The notes under the pieces were generated by a model, which saw nothing but the letters and a program-made list of their open reading frames with translations, had not been told where the DNA came from and made no database searches. A stretch of DNA of 64,000 nucleotides from Alcanivorax profundi. GTDB lineage: Bacteria; Pseudomonadota; Gammaproteobacteria; Pseudomonadales; Alcanivoracaceae. Position 1 is the stretch's first letter. Every line of letters begins with the position of its first letter. This document shows positions 1 to 8,034 of the stretch, one piece after another. The translations under genes were made by a program, and so were the position numbers. Location: assembly GCF_003597125.1 (NCBI RefSeq), contig NZ_QYYA01000001.1:186001-250000 (forward strand), in the 5' to 3' direction.

Positions 1-1030
1 CATCGGCGGCGGGCAGGGCGTCCGCTTCCAGACTCACGCCCTTGGCCAGAAAGGCGGCCGTGCGCGCTTCACCGATCATGTCTAGGTCATTGTTGCTGGC
101 GGCCCCGTCGGTGCCCAGCGCCACATTGATGCCTGCCTGGCGCAGTTTTTCCACCGGGGCGAAACCGCTGGCCAGTTTCAGATTGGATTCCGGGCAGTGC
201 ACCACGTGGGTGCCGGTTTCGGCCACCAGGGTGATTTCCTCGTCGGTGAGCTGGGTCATGTGCACGGCCAGCAGGCGTGGCGAGAGCAAGCCAAGCCCCT
301 GCAGGCGGGTCAGCGGGCGCTCGCCGGTGTTCCCCACTGCCATCTGGATTTCACCGGCGGTCTCGTGCACATGCATCATCACCGGCACGTCCAGTTCTTC
401 CGCCAGGGTCAGCACTTTCTGCAGGGGGGCGTCGGACACGGTGTACGGCGCATGCGGGCCAAAACCGATCTGGATACGCGGGTCATGGCGCCACTCGTCC
501 ATGGCGTCCGTCGCGAGGCGCAGGTAGTCCTCGGGGCCGGCCCCCATGGGGGTGGGGAAGTCCAGCAGCGGACAGAACAGGCTGGCACGCAGCCCCGCTT
601 CCACGGTGGCTTTGGCCGCGCTGGCCGGGAAGAAGTACATGTCGGCAAAGGTGGTGGTGCCTGAGCGGATCATTTCGGCTGCTGCCAGCTTGGTGCCGTC
701 GTATACGAACTGCTCGCTGACAAACTGCCCCTCTGCGGGCCAGATGTGTTTTTCCAGCCAGGTCATCAGGGGCAGGTCATCGGCAATACCGCGCAGCAGG
801 TTCATGGCGGCATGGGTATGGGCGTTAACCAGTCCCGGGGTCAGCAGGTGGTCGTCCAGGCGGACGATCTCATCGCTGTGCCATTTCTCGTCTGCCAGGG
901 CGCTGGGCAGCAGGTCGGCGATGCGGCCGTCGCGTACCACCAGGGCGTGGTTTTCCAGCACGGTGTTGTCTGCAGACACGGTGGCAATCCAGCGGGCGTG
1001 GACAATCAGGTCGGCCTGATGGTCGCTCAT
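1..1030 (-). CDS. mtaD: 5-methylthioadenosine/S-adenosylhomocysteine deaminase (TRZ/ATZ amidohydrolase), C-terminus cut by window edge
   Basis: Cytosolic zinc-dependent amidohydrolase expected to deaminate methylthioadenosine and/or S-adenosylhomocysteine in the methionine salvage area. Reading the minus strand from the ATG at 1030 gives MSDHQADLIVHARWIATVSA, then the metal-binding NAHTHAAMN motif, IADDLPLMTWLEKHIW, HAPYTVSD, MMHVHETAGE, CPESNLKLASGF and GTDGAASNNDLDM. These are the ordered motifs of the MtaD/TrzA family. About 343 codons are present and the family usually has about 440, so roughly 100 residues lie left of the window. It is divergent from gyrA, as in pseudomonads. The exact substrate cannot be told from sequence alone. 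Confidence 0.9.
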   Translation of the reverse strand, partial: MSDHQADLIVHARWIATVSADNTVLENHALVVRDGRIADLLPSALADEKWHSDEIVRLDDHLLTPGLVNAHTHAAMNLLRGIADDLPLMTWLEKHIWPAEGQFVSEQFVYDGTKLAAAEMIRSGTTTFADMYFFPASAAKATVEAGLRASLFCPLLDFPTPMGAGPEDYLRLATDAMDEWRHDPRIQIGFGPHAPYTVSDAPLQKVLTLAEELDVPVMMHVHETAGEIQMAVGNTGERPLTRLQGLGLLSPRLLAVHMTQLTDEEITLVAETGTHVVHCPESNLKLASGFAPVEKLRQAGINVALGTDGAASNNDLDMIGEARTAAFLAKGVSLEADALPAAD

Positions 1031-1136
1031 GCATAACTCCTTGATCGGGCAGGGCGAACAGTGGGGCGCAGTATAGCGGTTTGAGCGCCGTCTTGCTCAT
1101 CTGCAATGGTCTCATCTCCAGTGTTCGCGCACCCCG

Positions 1137-1399
1137 GAGACACTGAGTAACTCCTTGCATGCTCAGGCTTTCAGGCTGGTTCACAATCTAGGCGCGCTTT
1201 TGAAGGCATGCTGGTTGCCTGTCGAAAAAGCGCAACAACGAGTGTGGGCCAGCCTGGAAGCCCCGGAGGGCGCGACCTGAAGCGCCCATCTGCTGCGTCT
1301 TGCCTCTAGGAAAGGAGAGCCACCCTGTCCGTCGAGACAAGACACAACAGCTGCACGCTTCAGGTCACGCTGAGTACGCAAGGAGTTATTCAGTGTCTC
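1137..1399. repeat. MITE-like element with 22-bp terminal inverted repeats (copy 1)
   Basis: The gap between mtaD and gyrA (1031-1512) carries a 263-bp element bounded by near-perfect inverted repeats. The left end reads GAGACACTGAGTAACTCCTT from 1137, and the right end (1378-1399) is its reverse complement with one G/A difference. Its first 100 bp (1137-1236) recur in inverse orientation at 30148-30246. No coding capacity is convincing. The size, TIRs and dispersed copies fit a non-autonomous miniature element. Its right end lies about 110 bp upstream of the gyrA start, so it may carry or displace part of the gyrA promoter region. Confidence 0.6.
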
Positions 1400-1512
1400 C
1401 GCAGCTGTGCTATCATCCGGTGCTTTTCCGGGGCAGGAAAGTGTTGGCCCCCGGAACCACGGAGTCAGCCTGAGTCCCGCCTGCGGGGCTGTTGGGGATA
1501 ATAAGGATCACT

Positions 1513-4269
1513 ATGTCGGATCTCGCCAGAGAAGTTACCCCGGTCAACATCGAAGACGAACTCAAGCAGTCGTACCTGGATTACGCCATGAGCGTGATCG
1601 TGGGGCGGGCCCTGCCTGACGTGCGCGACGGCCTGAAGCCGGTACACCGCCGCGTGTTGTTCGCCATGCATGAGCTGAACAACGACTGGAACAAGCCCTA
1701 TAAAAAATCTGCCCGTGTGGTCGGTGACGTGATTGGTAAATATCACCCCCACGGTGACTCCGCCGTGTACGACACCATCGTACGGATGGCGCAGCCTTTC
1801 TCCCTGCGCTACATGCTGGTGGATGGCCAGGGGAACTTCGGTTCCATCGACGGCGACTCCGCCGCGGCCATGCGTTACACCGAAGTGCGCATGTCCAAGA
1901 TCGCCCACGAGCTGCTGGCGGATCTGGACAAGGAAACCGTGGATTTCGTCGACAACTACGACGGCACGGAAAAGATTCCTGATGTGATGCCCACCCGGGT
2001 GCCCAACCTGCTGGTGAACGGTTCCTCCGGTATTGCTGTGGGTATGGCGACCAACATTCCGCCCCACAACCTGGGCGAAGTGGTGGATGGCTGTCTGGCG
2101 CTGATCGACGATGACAGTCTGACCCCGGACGACCTGATGGAGTACATCAAGGGCCCGGATTTCCCCACTGCGGGCATCATCAATGGCCGCGCCGGCATCG
2201 TGCAGGCCTACCGTACCGGCCGTGGGCGCGTGTACATGCGCGCCCGTGCCGAAATCGAGGCCACCGACAAGAGCGGCAAAGAAGCCATCATCGTCACCGA
2301 AATTCCCTATCAGGTGAACAAGGCACGGTTGATCGAAAAGATCGCCGAGCTGGTGAAAGACAAGAAAATTGAAGGCATCACCGAACTGCGCGACGAATCC
2401 GACAAGGAAGGCATGCGGATCGTGATCGAGCTGCGCAAGGGCGAGAACGCGGAAGTGGTGCTGAACAACCTGTACCAGCAGACCCAGATGGAGTCGGTGT
2501 TTGGTATCAACACCGTGGCCCTGGTCGATGGCCAGCCCAAGACCCTGAACCTGCGTGAGCTGCTGGATGCCTTTATCCGTCACCGTCGTGAAGTGGTGAC
2601 TCGCCGTACCGTGTTCGAACTGCGCAAGGCTCGCGAAAAGGCGCACCTGCTGGAAGGTCTGGCGGTGGCGTTGAGCAACATCGATCCGGTGATCGAACTG
2701 ATCAAGAGCTCGCCGAGCGGTGCCGAAGCGAAAGAAAAGCTGTTGGCCAAAGGCTGGGCGCCGGGTGATGTGCTGCAGATGCTGGAGCGCGCCGGTGGCG
2801 AAAACGCGGCCCGTCCAGATGGTCTGGACGAGCAGTACGGCCTGCGTGATGACCTCTATTACCTGAGCCCGGAACAGGCCCAGGCCATTCTGGACCTGCG
2901 TCTGCAGAAGCTGACCGGTCTGGAGCGCGAGAAGCTGATCAATGATTACCAGGAGCTGCTGGAAATCATTGCCGAGCTGATGCTGATTCTGGCCAATCCG
3001 GAGCGCCTGATGCAGGTGATCCGCGATGAGCTGACCGCGATCCGTGAGGAGTACGCCGATGAGCGTCGTTCCGAGATTGTGGCCTCTCGCCTGGATCTCA
3101 GCATGGAAGACCTGATCGCCGAAGAAACCGTGGTGGTGACCCTGTCCAACGGCGGTTACGCCAAAATGCAGCCCATCGATACCTACCGTGCCCAGAAGCG
3201 GGGTGGGCGCGGCAAGTCTGCCGGGCAGCTGAAAGACGAAGATTACGTGGAGCACCTGCTGGTGGCAGGCACCCACGATACCCTGTTGCTGTTCACGGAT
3301 GCCGGCAAGGTGTTCTGGTTACGCACCTTCGAGCTGCCGCAAGGTGGCCGGGCCTCCCGCGGCAAGCCAATTGTGAACCTGCTGCCGGCGCTGGGTGCAG
3401 AAGAAAAAATTACCGCCATTCTGCGTCTGGATGCCGACATGGTGCGTCAGCAGAAAGCCGACAGCGAAGAAGACGAAGACACCACCATTGACGCGGAAGA
3501 TGTGGTTGATGATGCCGCAGAGGGTGATGACGACGCCATCGTGGCCGATACCGTGCCCGGTCCGTTCATCTTCATGGCCACCTCCAGCGGTGTGGTCAAG
3601 CGTACCCAGCTGGCCAACTTTGCCCGTCCGCGCAGCTCCGGCCTGATCGCCGTGAAACTGCAGGAAGGTGAGCACCTGGTGAACGTGGCCATTACCCAGG
3701 GCCACGAAGACGTGATGCTGGTGGCGCGCAACGGCAAGGCAGTACGTTTCCATCAGTCCAAGGTCCGCGTTATGAGCCGTCTGGCCCGTGGTGTGCGGGG
3801 GATCAAGCTGGCGGACGGCGTCGACGTGATTTCCCTGATCGTGCCGGAAGAAGACGGCCAGATCCTCACCGCCTCCGAGAACGGCTACGGCAAGCGCACC
3901 CCGCTCACCGAGTACCCCACCAAAGGCCGTGGTGGTCAGGGCGTCATCGCCATGGTGGTCAACGAGCGTAACGGTGAGCTGGTCGGCGCCACCCAGGTGT
4001 TTGGCGGCGAAGACATCATGCTGATCTCCAACCAGGGCACCCTGGTGCGTACCGGTGTGGACCAGATCAGCACCTCCGGCCGTAACACCCAGGGCGTTCG
4101 CCTGATTCGCCTTGGCGAGGAAGAAAAACTCTGCGGCCTGGCCACCATTCCGGAACTGGAAGGGGCGGAGGAAGACGAGGAGCTGGACGGTGAAGAGGGT
4201 GAGGTGATTGAAGGGGAAGCGACCCCGGAAGCACCAGAGTCTGACGCCAGCGACGACGCAGAAGGCTGA
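1513..4269 (+). CDS. gyrA: DNA gyrase subunit A
   Basis: Breakage-reunion subunit of DNA gyrase; with GyrB it introduces negative supercoils. The 918-aa protein has the winged-helix/tower domain with the quinolone-resistance region. Ser83 and Asp87 are present in [10 protein letters not shown] and catalytic Tyr122 in MRYTE, numbered as in E. coli, so the QRDR is wild type. The GyrA box [11 protein letters not shown] and the beta-pinwheel repeats follow. A strongly acidic insert lies near residues 655-680 ([20 protein letters not shown]), as is usual in pseudomonad GyrA, and the tail is acidic. The ATG at 1513 is chosen over the upstream in-frame TTG (1492) because AAGGAT sits just before it and the N-terminus [14 protein letters not shown] fits the family. 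Confidence 0.97.
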   Translation: MSDLAREVTPVNIEDELKQSYLDYAMSVIVGRALPDVRDGLKPVHRRVLFAMHELNNDWNKPYKKSARVVGDVIGKYHPHGDSAVYDTIVRMAQPFSLRYMLVDGQGNFGSIDGDSAAAMRYTEVRMSKIAHELLADLDKETVDFVDNYDGTEKIPDVMPTRVPNLLVNGSSGIAVGMATNIPPHNLGEVVDGCLALIDDDSLTPDDLMEYIKGPDFPTAGIINGRAGIVQAYRTGRGRVYMRARAEIEATDKSGKEAIIVTEIPYQVNKARLIEKIAELVKDKKIEGITELRDESDKEGMRIVIELRKGENAEVVLNNLYQQTQMESVFGINTVALVDGQPKTLNLRELLDAFIRHRREVVTRRTVFELRKAREKAHLLEGLAVALSNIDPVIELIKSSPSGAEAKEKLLAKGWAPGDVLQMLERAGGENAARPDGLDEQYGLRDDLYYLSPEQAQAILDLRLQKLTGLEREKLINDYQELLEIIAELMLILANPERLMQVIRDELTAIREEYADERRSEIVASRLDLSMEDLIAEETVVVTLSNGGYAKMQPIDTYRAQKRGGRGKSAGQLKDEDYVEHLLVAGTHDTLLLFTDAGKVFWLRTFELPQGGRASRGKPIVNLLPALGAEEKITAILRLDADMVRQQKADSEEDEDTTIDAEDVVDDAAEGDDDAIVADTVPGPFIFMATSSGVVKRTQLANFARPRSSGLIAVKLQEGEHLVNVAITQGHEDVMLVARNGKAVRFHQSKVRVMSRLARGVRGIKLADGVDVISLIVPEEDGQILTASENGYGKRTPLTEYPTKGRGGQGVIAMVVNERNGELVGATQVFGGEDIMLISNQGTLVRTGVDQISTSGRNTQGVRLIRLGEEEKLCGLATIPELEGAEEDEELDGEEGEVIEGEATPEAPESDASDDAEG

Positions 4270-4272
4270 ACC

Positions 4273-4424
4273 GCAGGAGCGTCGCTCGCGGCGCGATCCG
4301 CTAAACCGTAAAAGCGGATTTGTCACAGAGTACACAGAGGAAAACACACGCTTTTCTCTGTGCCTCTGTGGTGACAAAGCCTTCGATTTTGACGCTGGAA
4401 TCGCGTCGTGAGCGATGCTTCTGC
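4273..4424. repeat. Nested REP-like palindrome downstream of gyrA
   Basis: Outer arms GCAGGAGCGTCGCTCGCGGC at 4273 and its imperfect reverse complement at 4400-4424 enclose a second inverted repeat. The inner arms are 4319-4344 and 4351-4378, with a TTTGTCAC...GTGACAAA core. The outer arm is the same sequence family as the perfect palindrome at 7960-8025, so this is a dispersed REP/BIME-type family. It probably acts as a 3' stabiliser or weak terminator for the gyrA transcript. Confidence 0.6.
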
Positions 4425-4462
4425 AGCCAGCTTGGCCGATCCGATAAACAGGAATAACCCCG

Positions 4463-4485
4463 AGCCCGGTTTCGCCGGGCTTCTT
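4463..4485 (+). terminator. Stem-loop terminator between gyrA and serC
   Basis: The GAGCCCGG / CCGGGCTT stem with a short TTTCG loop is followed by TTCTTTG. This is a GC-rich hairpin with a weak U-tract, placed after gyrA and its palindrome and just before the serC ribosome binding site. Confidence 0.55.
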
Positions 4486-4505
4486 TGATTAGACGGAGAA
4501 CACAG

Positions 4506-5588
4506 ATGTCCCGCGCCTATAACTTCTGCGCAGGGCCGGCGGCGTTGCCGACGGCGGTACTGGAACAGGCTCAACAGGAAATCCTCGATTTCCAGGGCAA
4601 AGGTCTGTCCATCATGGAAATGAGCCACCGGGACAAGGTCTTCGTGGATATCGCCGAAAAGGCCGAACAGGACCTGCGTGACCTGATGGGCATCAGCGAC
4701 GATTACGCTGTGCTGTTCCTGCAGGGCGGGGCGTCTACCCAGTTTGCCATGGTGCCCATGAACCTGCTGGGCGAGGGTGAAACGGCGGATTACATCAATA
4801 CCGGGCAGTGGTCCAAGAAAGCCATCAAGGAAGCGGGGCGCTACGGCAAGATCAATGTGGCGGCCAGCAGCGAAGACAGCCACTTCACCACGGTGCCCCC
4901 TCAAGAGAGTTGGAAGCTGTCTGCTAACCCGGCCTACCTGCATTACTGCCCCAACGAAACCATCGGTGGGTTGGAATACAGCTTTATTCCGGAGGTCGGT
5001 GAGACCCCGTTGGTGGCGGACATGAGCTCCACCATTTTGTCCCGTCCGGTGGACGTGAACCGTTTTGGCATGATCTACGCCGGTGCCCAGAAAAACATCG
5101 GCCCCGCGGGCCTGACGCTGGTGATTATCCGCAAAGACCTGCTCGGCAAGGCCGGTGCCCATGTGCCCGCCATGCTTAACTACCAGACCCATGCAGACAA
5201 CGGCAGCATGTATAACACCCCGCCCACCTACGCCTGGTACCTTGCCGGCCTGGTGTTCGAATGGCTCAAGAAGCAGGGTGGCGTGGCCAACATGGCGGAA
5301 ATCAACCAGCGCAAGGCCGAAAAGCTGTATGGTTTCATTGATGGCAGCGACTTCTACAGCAACCCGGTGGAAAAAATCAGCCGCAGCTGGATGAATGTAC
5401 CCTTTGTGCTGGCAGACGATGCTCTGGACAAGACTTTCCTGGCGGAAGCCGATGCGGCCGGTTTGCTGAACCTGAAAGGCCACCGCAGTGTGGGTGGCAT
5501 GCGCGCCAGCATTTACAACGCCGTACCGGAAGCGGCGGTAGATGCGCTGATTGCCTTTATGGCGGATTTTGAAAAACGTAACGGCTGA
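4506..5588 (+). CDS. serC: Phosphoserine aminotransferase
   Basis: PLP enzyme converting 3-phosphohydroxypyruvate to phosphoserine in serine synthesis, also used in pyridoxine synthesis. The 360-aa length is normal for the family. Visible family signatures are NFCAGPAALP at the N-terminus, MEMSHRD, the substrate/PLP region FLQGGASTQFAMVPMNL, and the PLP-lysine segment GMIYAGAQKNIGPAG. The C-terminus GHRSVGGMRASIYNA contains the phosphate-binding arginine. The ATG at 4506 gives MSRAYNFCAG and has GGAGAA just upstream. It is followed after 11 nt by pheA, as in the Pseudomonas gyrA-serC-pheA order. Confidence 0.96.
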   Translation: MSRAYNFCAGPAALPTAVLEQAQQEILDFQGKGLSIMEMSHRDKVFVDIAEKAEQDLRDLMGISDDYAVLFLQGGASTQFAMVPMNLLGEGETADYINTGQWSKKAIKEAGRYGKINVAASSEDSHFTTVPPQESWKLSANPAYLHYCPNETIGGLEYSFIPEVGETPLVADMSSTILSRPVDVNRFGMIYAGAQKNIGPAGLTLVIIRKDLLGKAGAHVPAMLNYQTHADNGSMYNTPPTYAWYLAGLVFEWLKKQGGVANMAEINQRKAEKLYGFIDGSDFYSNPVEKISRSWMNVPFVLADDALDKTFLAEADAAGLLNLKGHRSVGGMRASIYNAVPEAAVDALIAFMADFEKRNG

Positions 5589-5599
5589 GCGGGGACGCC

Positions 5600-6682
5600 A
5601 TGACCGAATCACTGGACAACTTGCGTAACCAGATCGACGCGCTGGATCAGCAACTGCAGGATCTGCTGAACGAGCGTGCGACCCTGGCCCACAAGGTGGC
5701 AGAAGTCAAAATCGCCACTGACCCGAATCCGGTATTTTACCGTCCTGAGCGCGAAGCCCAGGTGCTGCGCCGGGTTAAGGAGCGAAACCAGGGGCCGCTG
5801 GATGGCGAGACCATGGCGCGCTTTTTCCGTGAGATCATGAGTGCCTGCCTGGCGCTGGAGCAGCGCATGAAGGTGGCGTTTCTCGGCCCGGAAGGCACCT
5901 TTACCCAGCAGGCAGCGCTGAAGCATTTTGGCCATGCCGTAGAGTCCGTGCCGCTGGGGGCCATTGATGAAGTGTTCCGTGAAGTGGAAGCGGGCGCGGC
6001 CCATTACGGGGTGGTGCCGGTGGAAAACTCCACGGAAGGGGTGGTCAACCACACCCTTGACACGTTCATGAGCTCCGAACTGAAAATCTGTGGTGAAGTG
6101 GAGCTGCGTATCCACCACCACCTGCTGGCCGGCAAGCACACCCAGCGCGACAAGGTGACCCGGGTGTACTCCCACCAGCAGACCCTGGCCCAGTGTCGCC
6201 AGTGGCTGGATGCCCACATGCCTGGAGTGGAGCGGATTGCGGTCAGCTCCAATGCCGAAGCGGCCCGTCGTCTCAAGGACGAGTGGAATGCCATGGCCAT
6301 CGCCGGCGAAATGGCGGAAGAGCTGTATGGGTTGGAGGCGGTGCAACGGAATATTGAGGATCGCCCGGATAACACCACCCGGTTCCTGATTATCGGCCGT
6401 CAGGACACGCCGGCTTCCGGCAAGGACAAGACCAGCCTGATGATTAGCGGCAAAAACCGCCCGGGTCTGTTGTTCGAGGTGCTGGCGCCGTTCCGCGACG
6501 AGGGCATCAACCTGACACGGCTGGAATCCCGTCCATCCCGCACTGCTAACTGGAGCTATGTGTTCTTTGTGGACTGCGAAGGCCACAAGGAAGATGCCAA
6601 CCTGCAGTCGGTACTGGACAAGCTGGAAGCGGCCGGGAATACCATCAAGCTACTGGGGTCCTATCCCAAGGCAGTCCTATAG
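5600..6682 (+). CDS. pheA: Bifunctional chorismate mutase / prephenate dehydratase (P-protein)
   Basis: Makes phenylpyruvate from chorismate via prephenate. The 360-aa protein has three modules. Residues about 1-90 are the AroQ chorismate mutase helices (LRNQIDALDQQLQDLLNERA). Residues about 92-270 are prephenate dehydratase (VAFLGPEGTFTQQAALKHFG, VVPVENSTEGVVNHTLD, and the catalytic-region NTTRFLII). Residues about 278-355 are an ACT regulatory domain containing NLTRLESRPSR, the phenylalanine-binding ESRP motif, so feedback inhibition by phenylalanine is expected. It starts 11 nt after serC and is probably co-transcribed with it. Confidence 0.96.
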   Translation: MTESLDNLRNQIDALDQQLQDLLNERATLAHKVAEVKIATDPNPVFYRPEREAQVLRRVKERNQGPLDGETMARFFREIMSACLALEQRMKVAFLGPEGTFTQQAALKHFGHAVESVPLGAIDEVFREVEAGAAHYGVVPVENSTEGVVNHTLDTFMSSELKICGEVELRIHHHLLAGKHTQRDKVTRVYSHQQTLAQCRQWLDAHMPGVERIAVSSNAEAARRLKDEWNAMAIAGEMAEELYGLEAVQRNIEDRPDNTTRFLIIGRQDTPASGKDKTSLMISGKNRPGLLFEVLAPFRDEGINLTRLESRPSRTANWSYVFFVDCEGHKEDANLQSVLDKLEAAGNTIKLLGSYPKAVL

Positions 6683-6685
6683 AAA

Positions 6686-6775
6686 GTCGGGTCTGACGCC
6701 AGACGTCTGGTGTCGGACGCTTTGCGGTTTTTGCGTCGGACGTCCGCCTTCAGGCGCCCGACCCCGATCAGATCC
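6686..6775. repeat. Small palindromic cluster in the pheA-hisC gap
   Basis: The 141-nt gap between pheA and hisC contains the perfect palindrome CCAGACGTCTGG (6699-6710), two copies of GTCGGACG, and outer GTCGGG / CCCGAC arms. It can fold into a branched hairpin. No terminator U-tract is seen and no peptide is evident, so it is best treated as intergenic palindromic repeat DNA. Confidence 0.35.
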
Positions 6776-6823
6776 TCCCTGCGGCCCAGGCTGGCAGAGA
6801 GGATGCAAAGGGAGCTCCCACAC

Positions 6824-7936
6824 ATGACCTGCGATTACATCCAATTAGCCAATAGCGGTATCCAGCAGCTCAAGCCCTACGAGCCGGGTAAACCCATCGA
6901 CGAGCTGGAGCGAGAGCTGGGTGTTTCCGATATCGTCAAACTGGCCAGCAACGAAAACCCGCTGGGGGCCAGCCACAAGGCCCTGCACGCGCTCAAGCAT
7001 ATGCACGAGCTGCACCTGTACCCGGACGGTGCCACCTTTTCGCTGAAAGCGGCACTGGCGGAAAAACTGAATGTGGCCAGCAACCAGCTGACCTTGGGCA
7101 ATGGCTCCAATGATGTGCTGGATCTGATTGCCCGCGCCTACCTGCAGGAAGGCGATGAGGCAATTTTTTCCGAGTATGCCTTTGCGGTGTATCCGATTGT
7201 GACCCTGGCCTGCAATGCCAGACCGGTGCAGGTGCCGTCCAACCTGTTTGGTCATGATCTGGCGGCCATGGCGGAAGCAGTGACCGAGCGCACCCGGGTT
7301 ATCTTCGTGGCCAACCCGAACAACCCCACCGGCACCTGGTTCAATGCCCATGCGCTGGACGAATTCCTGTCGCGGATTCCCGAGCGGGTCATTGTGGTGC
7401 TGGATGAGGCCTACTTCGAATATGTGGAAGAAAGCCATTACCCCAACGGCATCGATCGGCTGGGCCAATACCCAAACCTGATCGTGACGCGCACCTTCTC
7501 GAAGATTTATGGTCTGGCCGGCCTGCGGGTGGGCTACGGTGTCTCCAGCCCGCAAATTGCCGACGTGCTCAACCGGGTGCGTCAGCCATTCAACGTGAAT
7601 ACCCCGGCCCAGGTCGCAGCGGAAGCGGCGCTACAGGACGATGACCATCTGGAAAATTCCCGTAGCGAGAACACCTCGGGGCTGGTGCAGATTGCCGAGG
7701 GGTTGCAGGCACTCCACCTGGAACAGATTCCTTCCGTGGCTAACTTTATTGCGTTTGATTGTGGCCAGCCGGCCATGCCGGTCTATGAGGGCCTGCTCAG
7801 GGAAGGGGTGATCGTGCGCCCGTTGGGTGGCTACGGCATGCCTAATCATCTGCGGGTGACCATCGGCACCAGTCCGGAAAACGAACGTTTCCTGCTGGCC
7901 CTGAAAAAGGTGCTGAAGGATCTGGCCGATGGGTAG
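6824..7936 (+). CDS. hisC: Histidinol-phosphate aminotransferase
   Basis: Class I/II PLP aminotransferase, 370 aa. In this cluster (HisC2-type, between pheA and tyrA) it can act on histidinol phosphate and often on aromatic keto acids. Motifs: LASNENPLGAS near residue 42, GNGSNDVLDL, NPNNPTGTWF, DEAYFEYVE, the PLP lysine in RTFSKIYGLAGLRVGYG, and the C-terminal NHLRVTIGTSPENERFL. The ATG at 6824 is chosen because GGGAGC lies 9 nt upstream and MTCDYIQLANSGIQQLKPY matches the family N-terminus. The open frame extends upstream into palindromic DNA. Confidence 0.93.
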   Translation: MTCDYIQLANSGIQQLKPYEPGKPIDELERELGVSDIVKLASNENPLGASHKALHALKHMHELHLYPDGATFSLKAALAEKLNVASNQLTLGNGSNDVLDLIARAYLQEGDEAIFSEYAFAVYPIVTLACNARPVQVPSNLFGHDLAAMAEAVTERTRVIFVANPNNPTGTWFNAHALDEFLSRIPERVIVVLDEAYFEYVEESHYPNGIDRLGQYPNLIVTRTFSKIYGLAGLRVGYGVSSPQIADVLNRVRQPFNVNTPAQVAAEAALQDDDHLENSRSENTSGLVQIAEGLQALHLEQIPSVANFIAFDCGQPAMPVYEGLLREGVIVRPLGGYGMPNHLRVTIGTSPENERFLLALKKVLKDLADG

Positions 7937-7959
7937 TCGCGAATACGTTCTATTCCCTG

Positions 7960-8025
7960 CCGTAGGAGCGTCGCTGGCGGCGCGATCACCAACCGCCAAT
8001 CGCGCCGCCAGCGACGCTCCTACGG
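7960..8025. repeat. Perfect REP-like palindrome (27-bp arms, 12-bp loop)
   Basis: The arm at 7960-7986 (CCGTAGGAGCGTCGCTGGCG, continuing GCGCGAT) is perfectly reverse-complemented at 7999-8025. It belongs to the same family as the outer arms at 4273/4400. The right arm ends immediately before the tyrA-aroA Shine-Dalgarno (GGAGAG, 8024-8029), so a cruciform or RNA hairpin here would border the ribosome binding site of that gene. Confidence 0.75.
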
Positions 8026-8034
8026 AGAGCCGTG

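Noticed and set aside
1465-3276. 603-codon open frame on the minus strand
   Set aside because: Shadow of gyrA; its His/Gln/Leu-rich composition comes from GC-rich codon bias on the opposite strand.
3243-4377. Large minus-strand frames in the gyrA 3' region
   Set aside because: Composition follows the gyrA coding strand and no start or homology is apparent; one extends only through the palindromic repeat.
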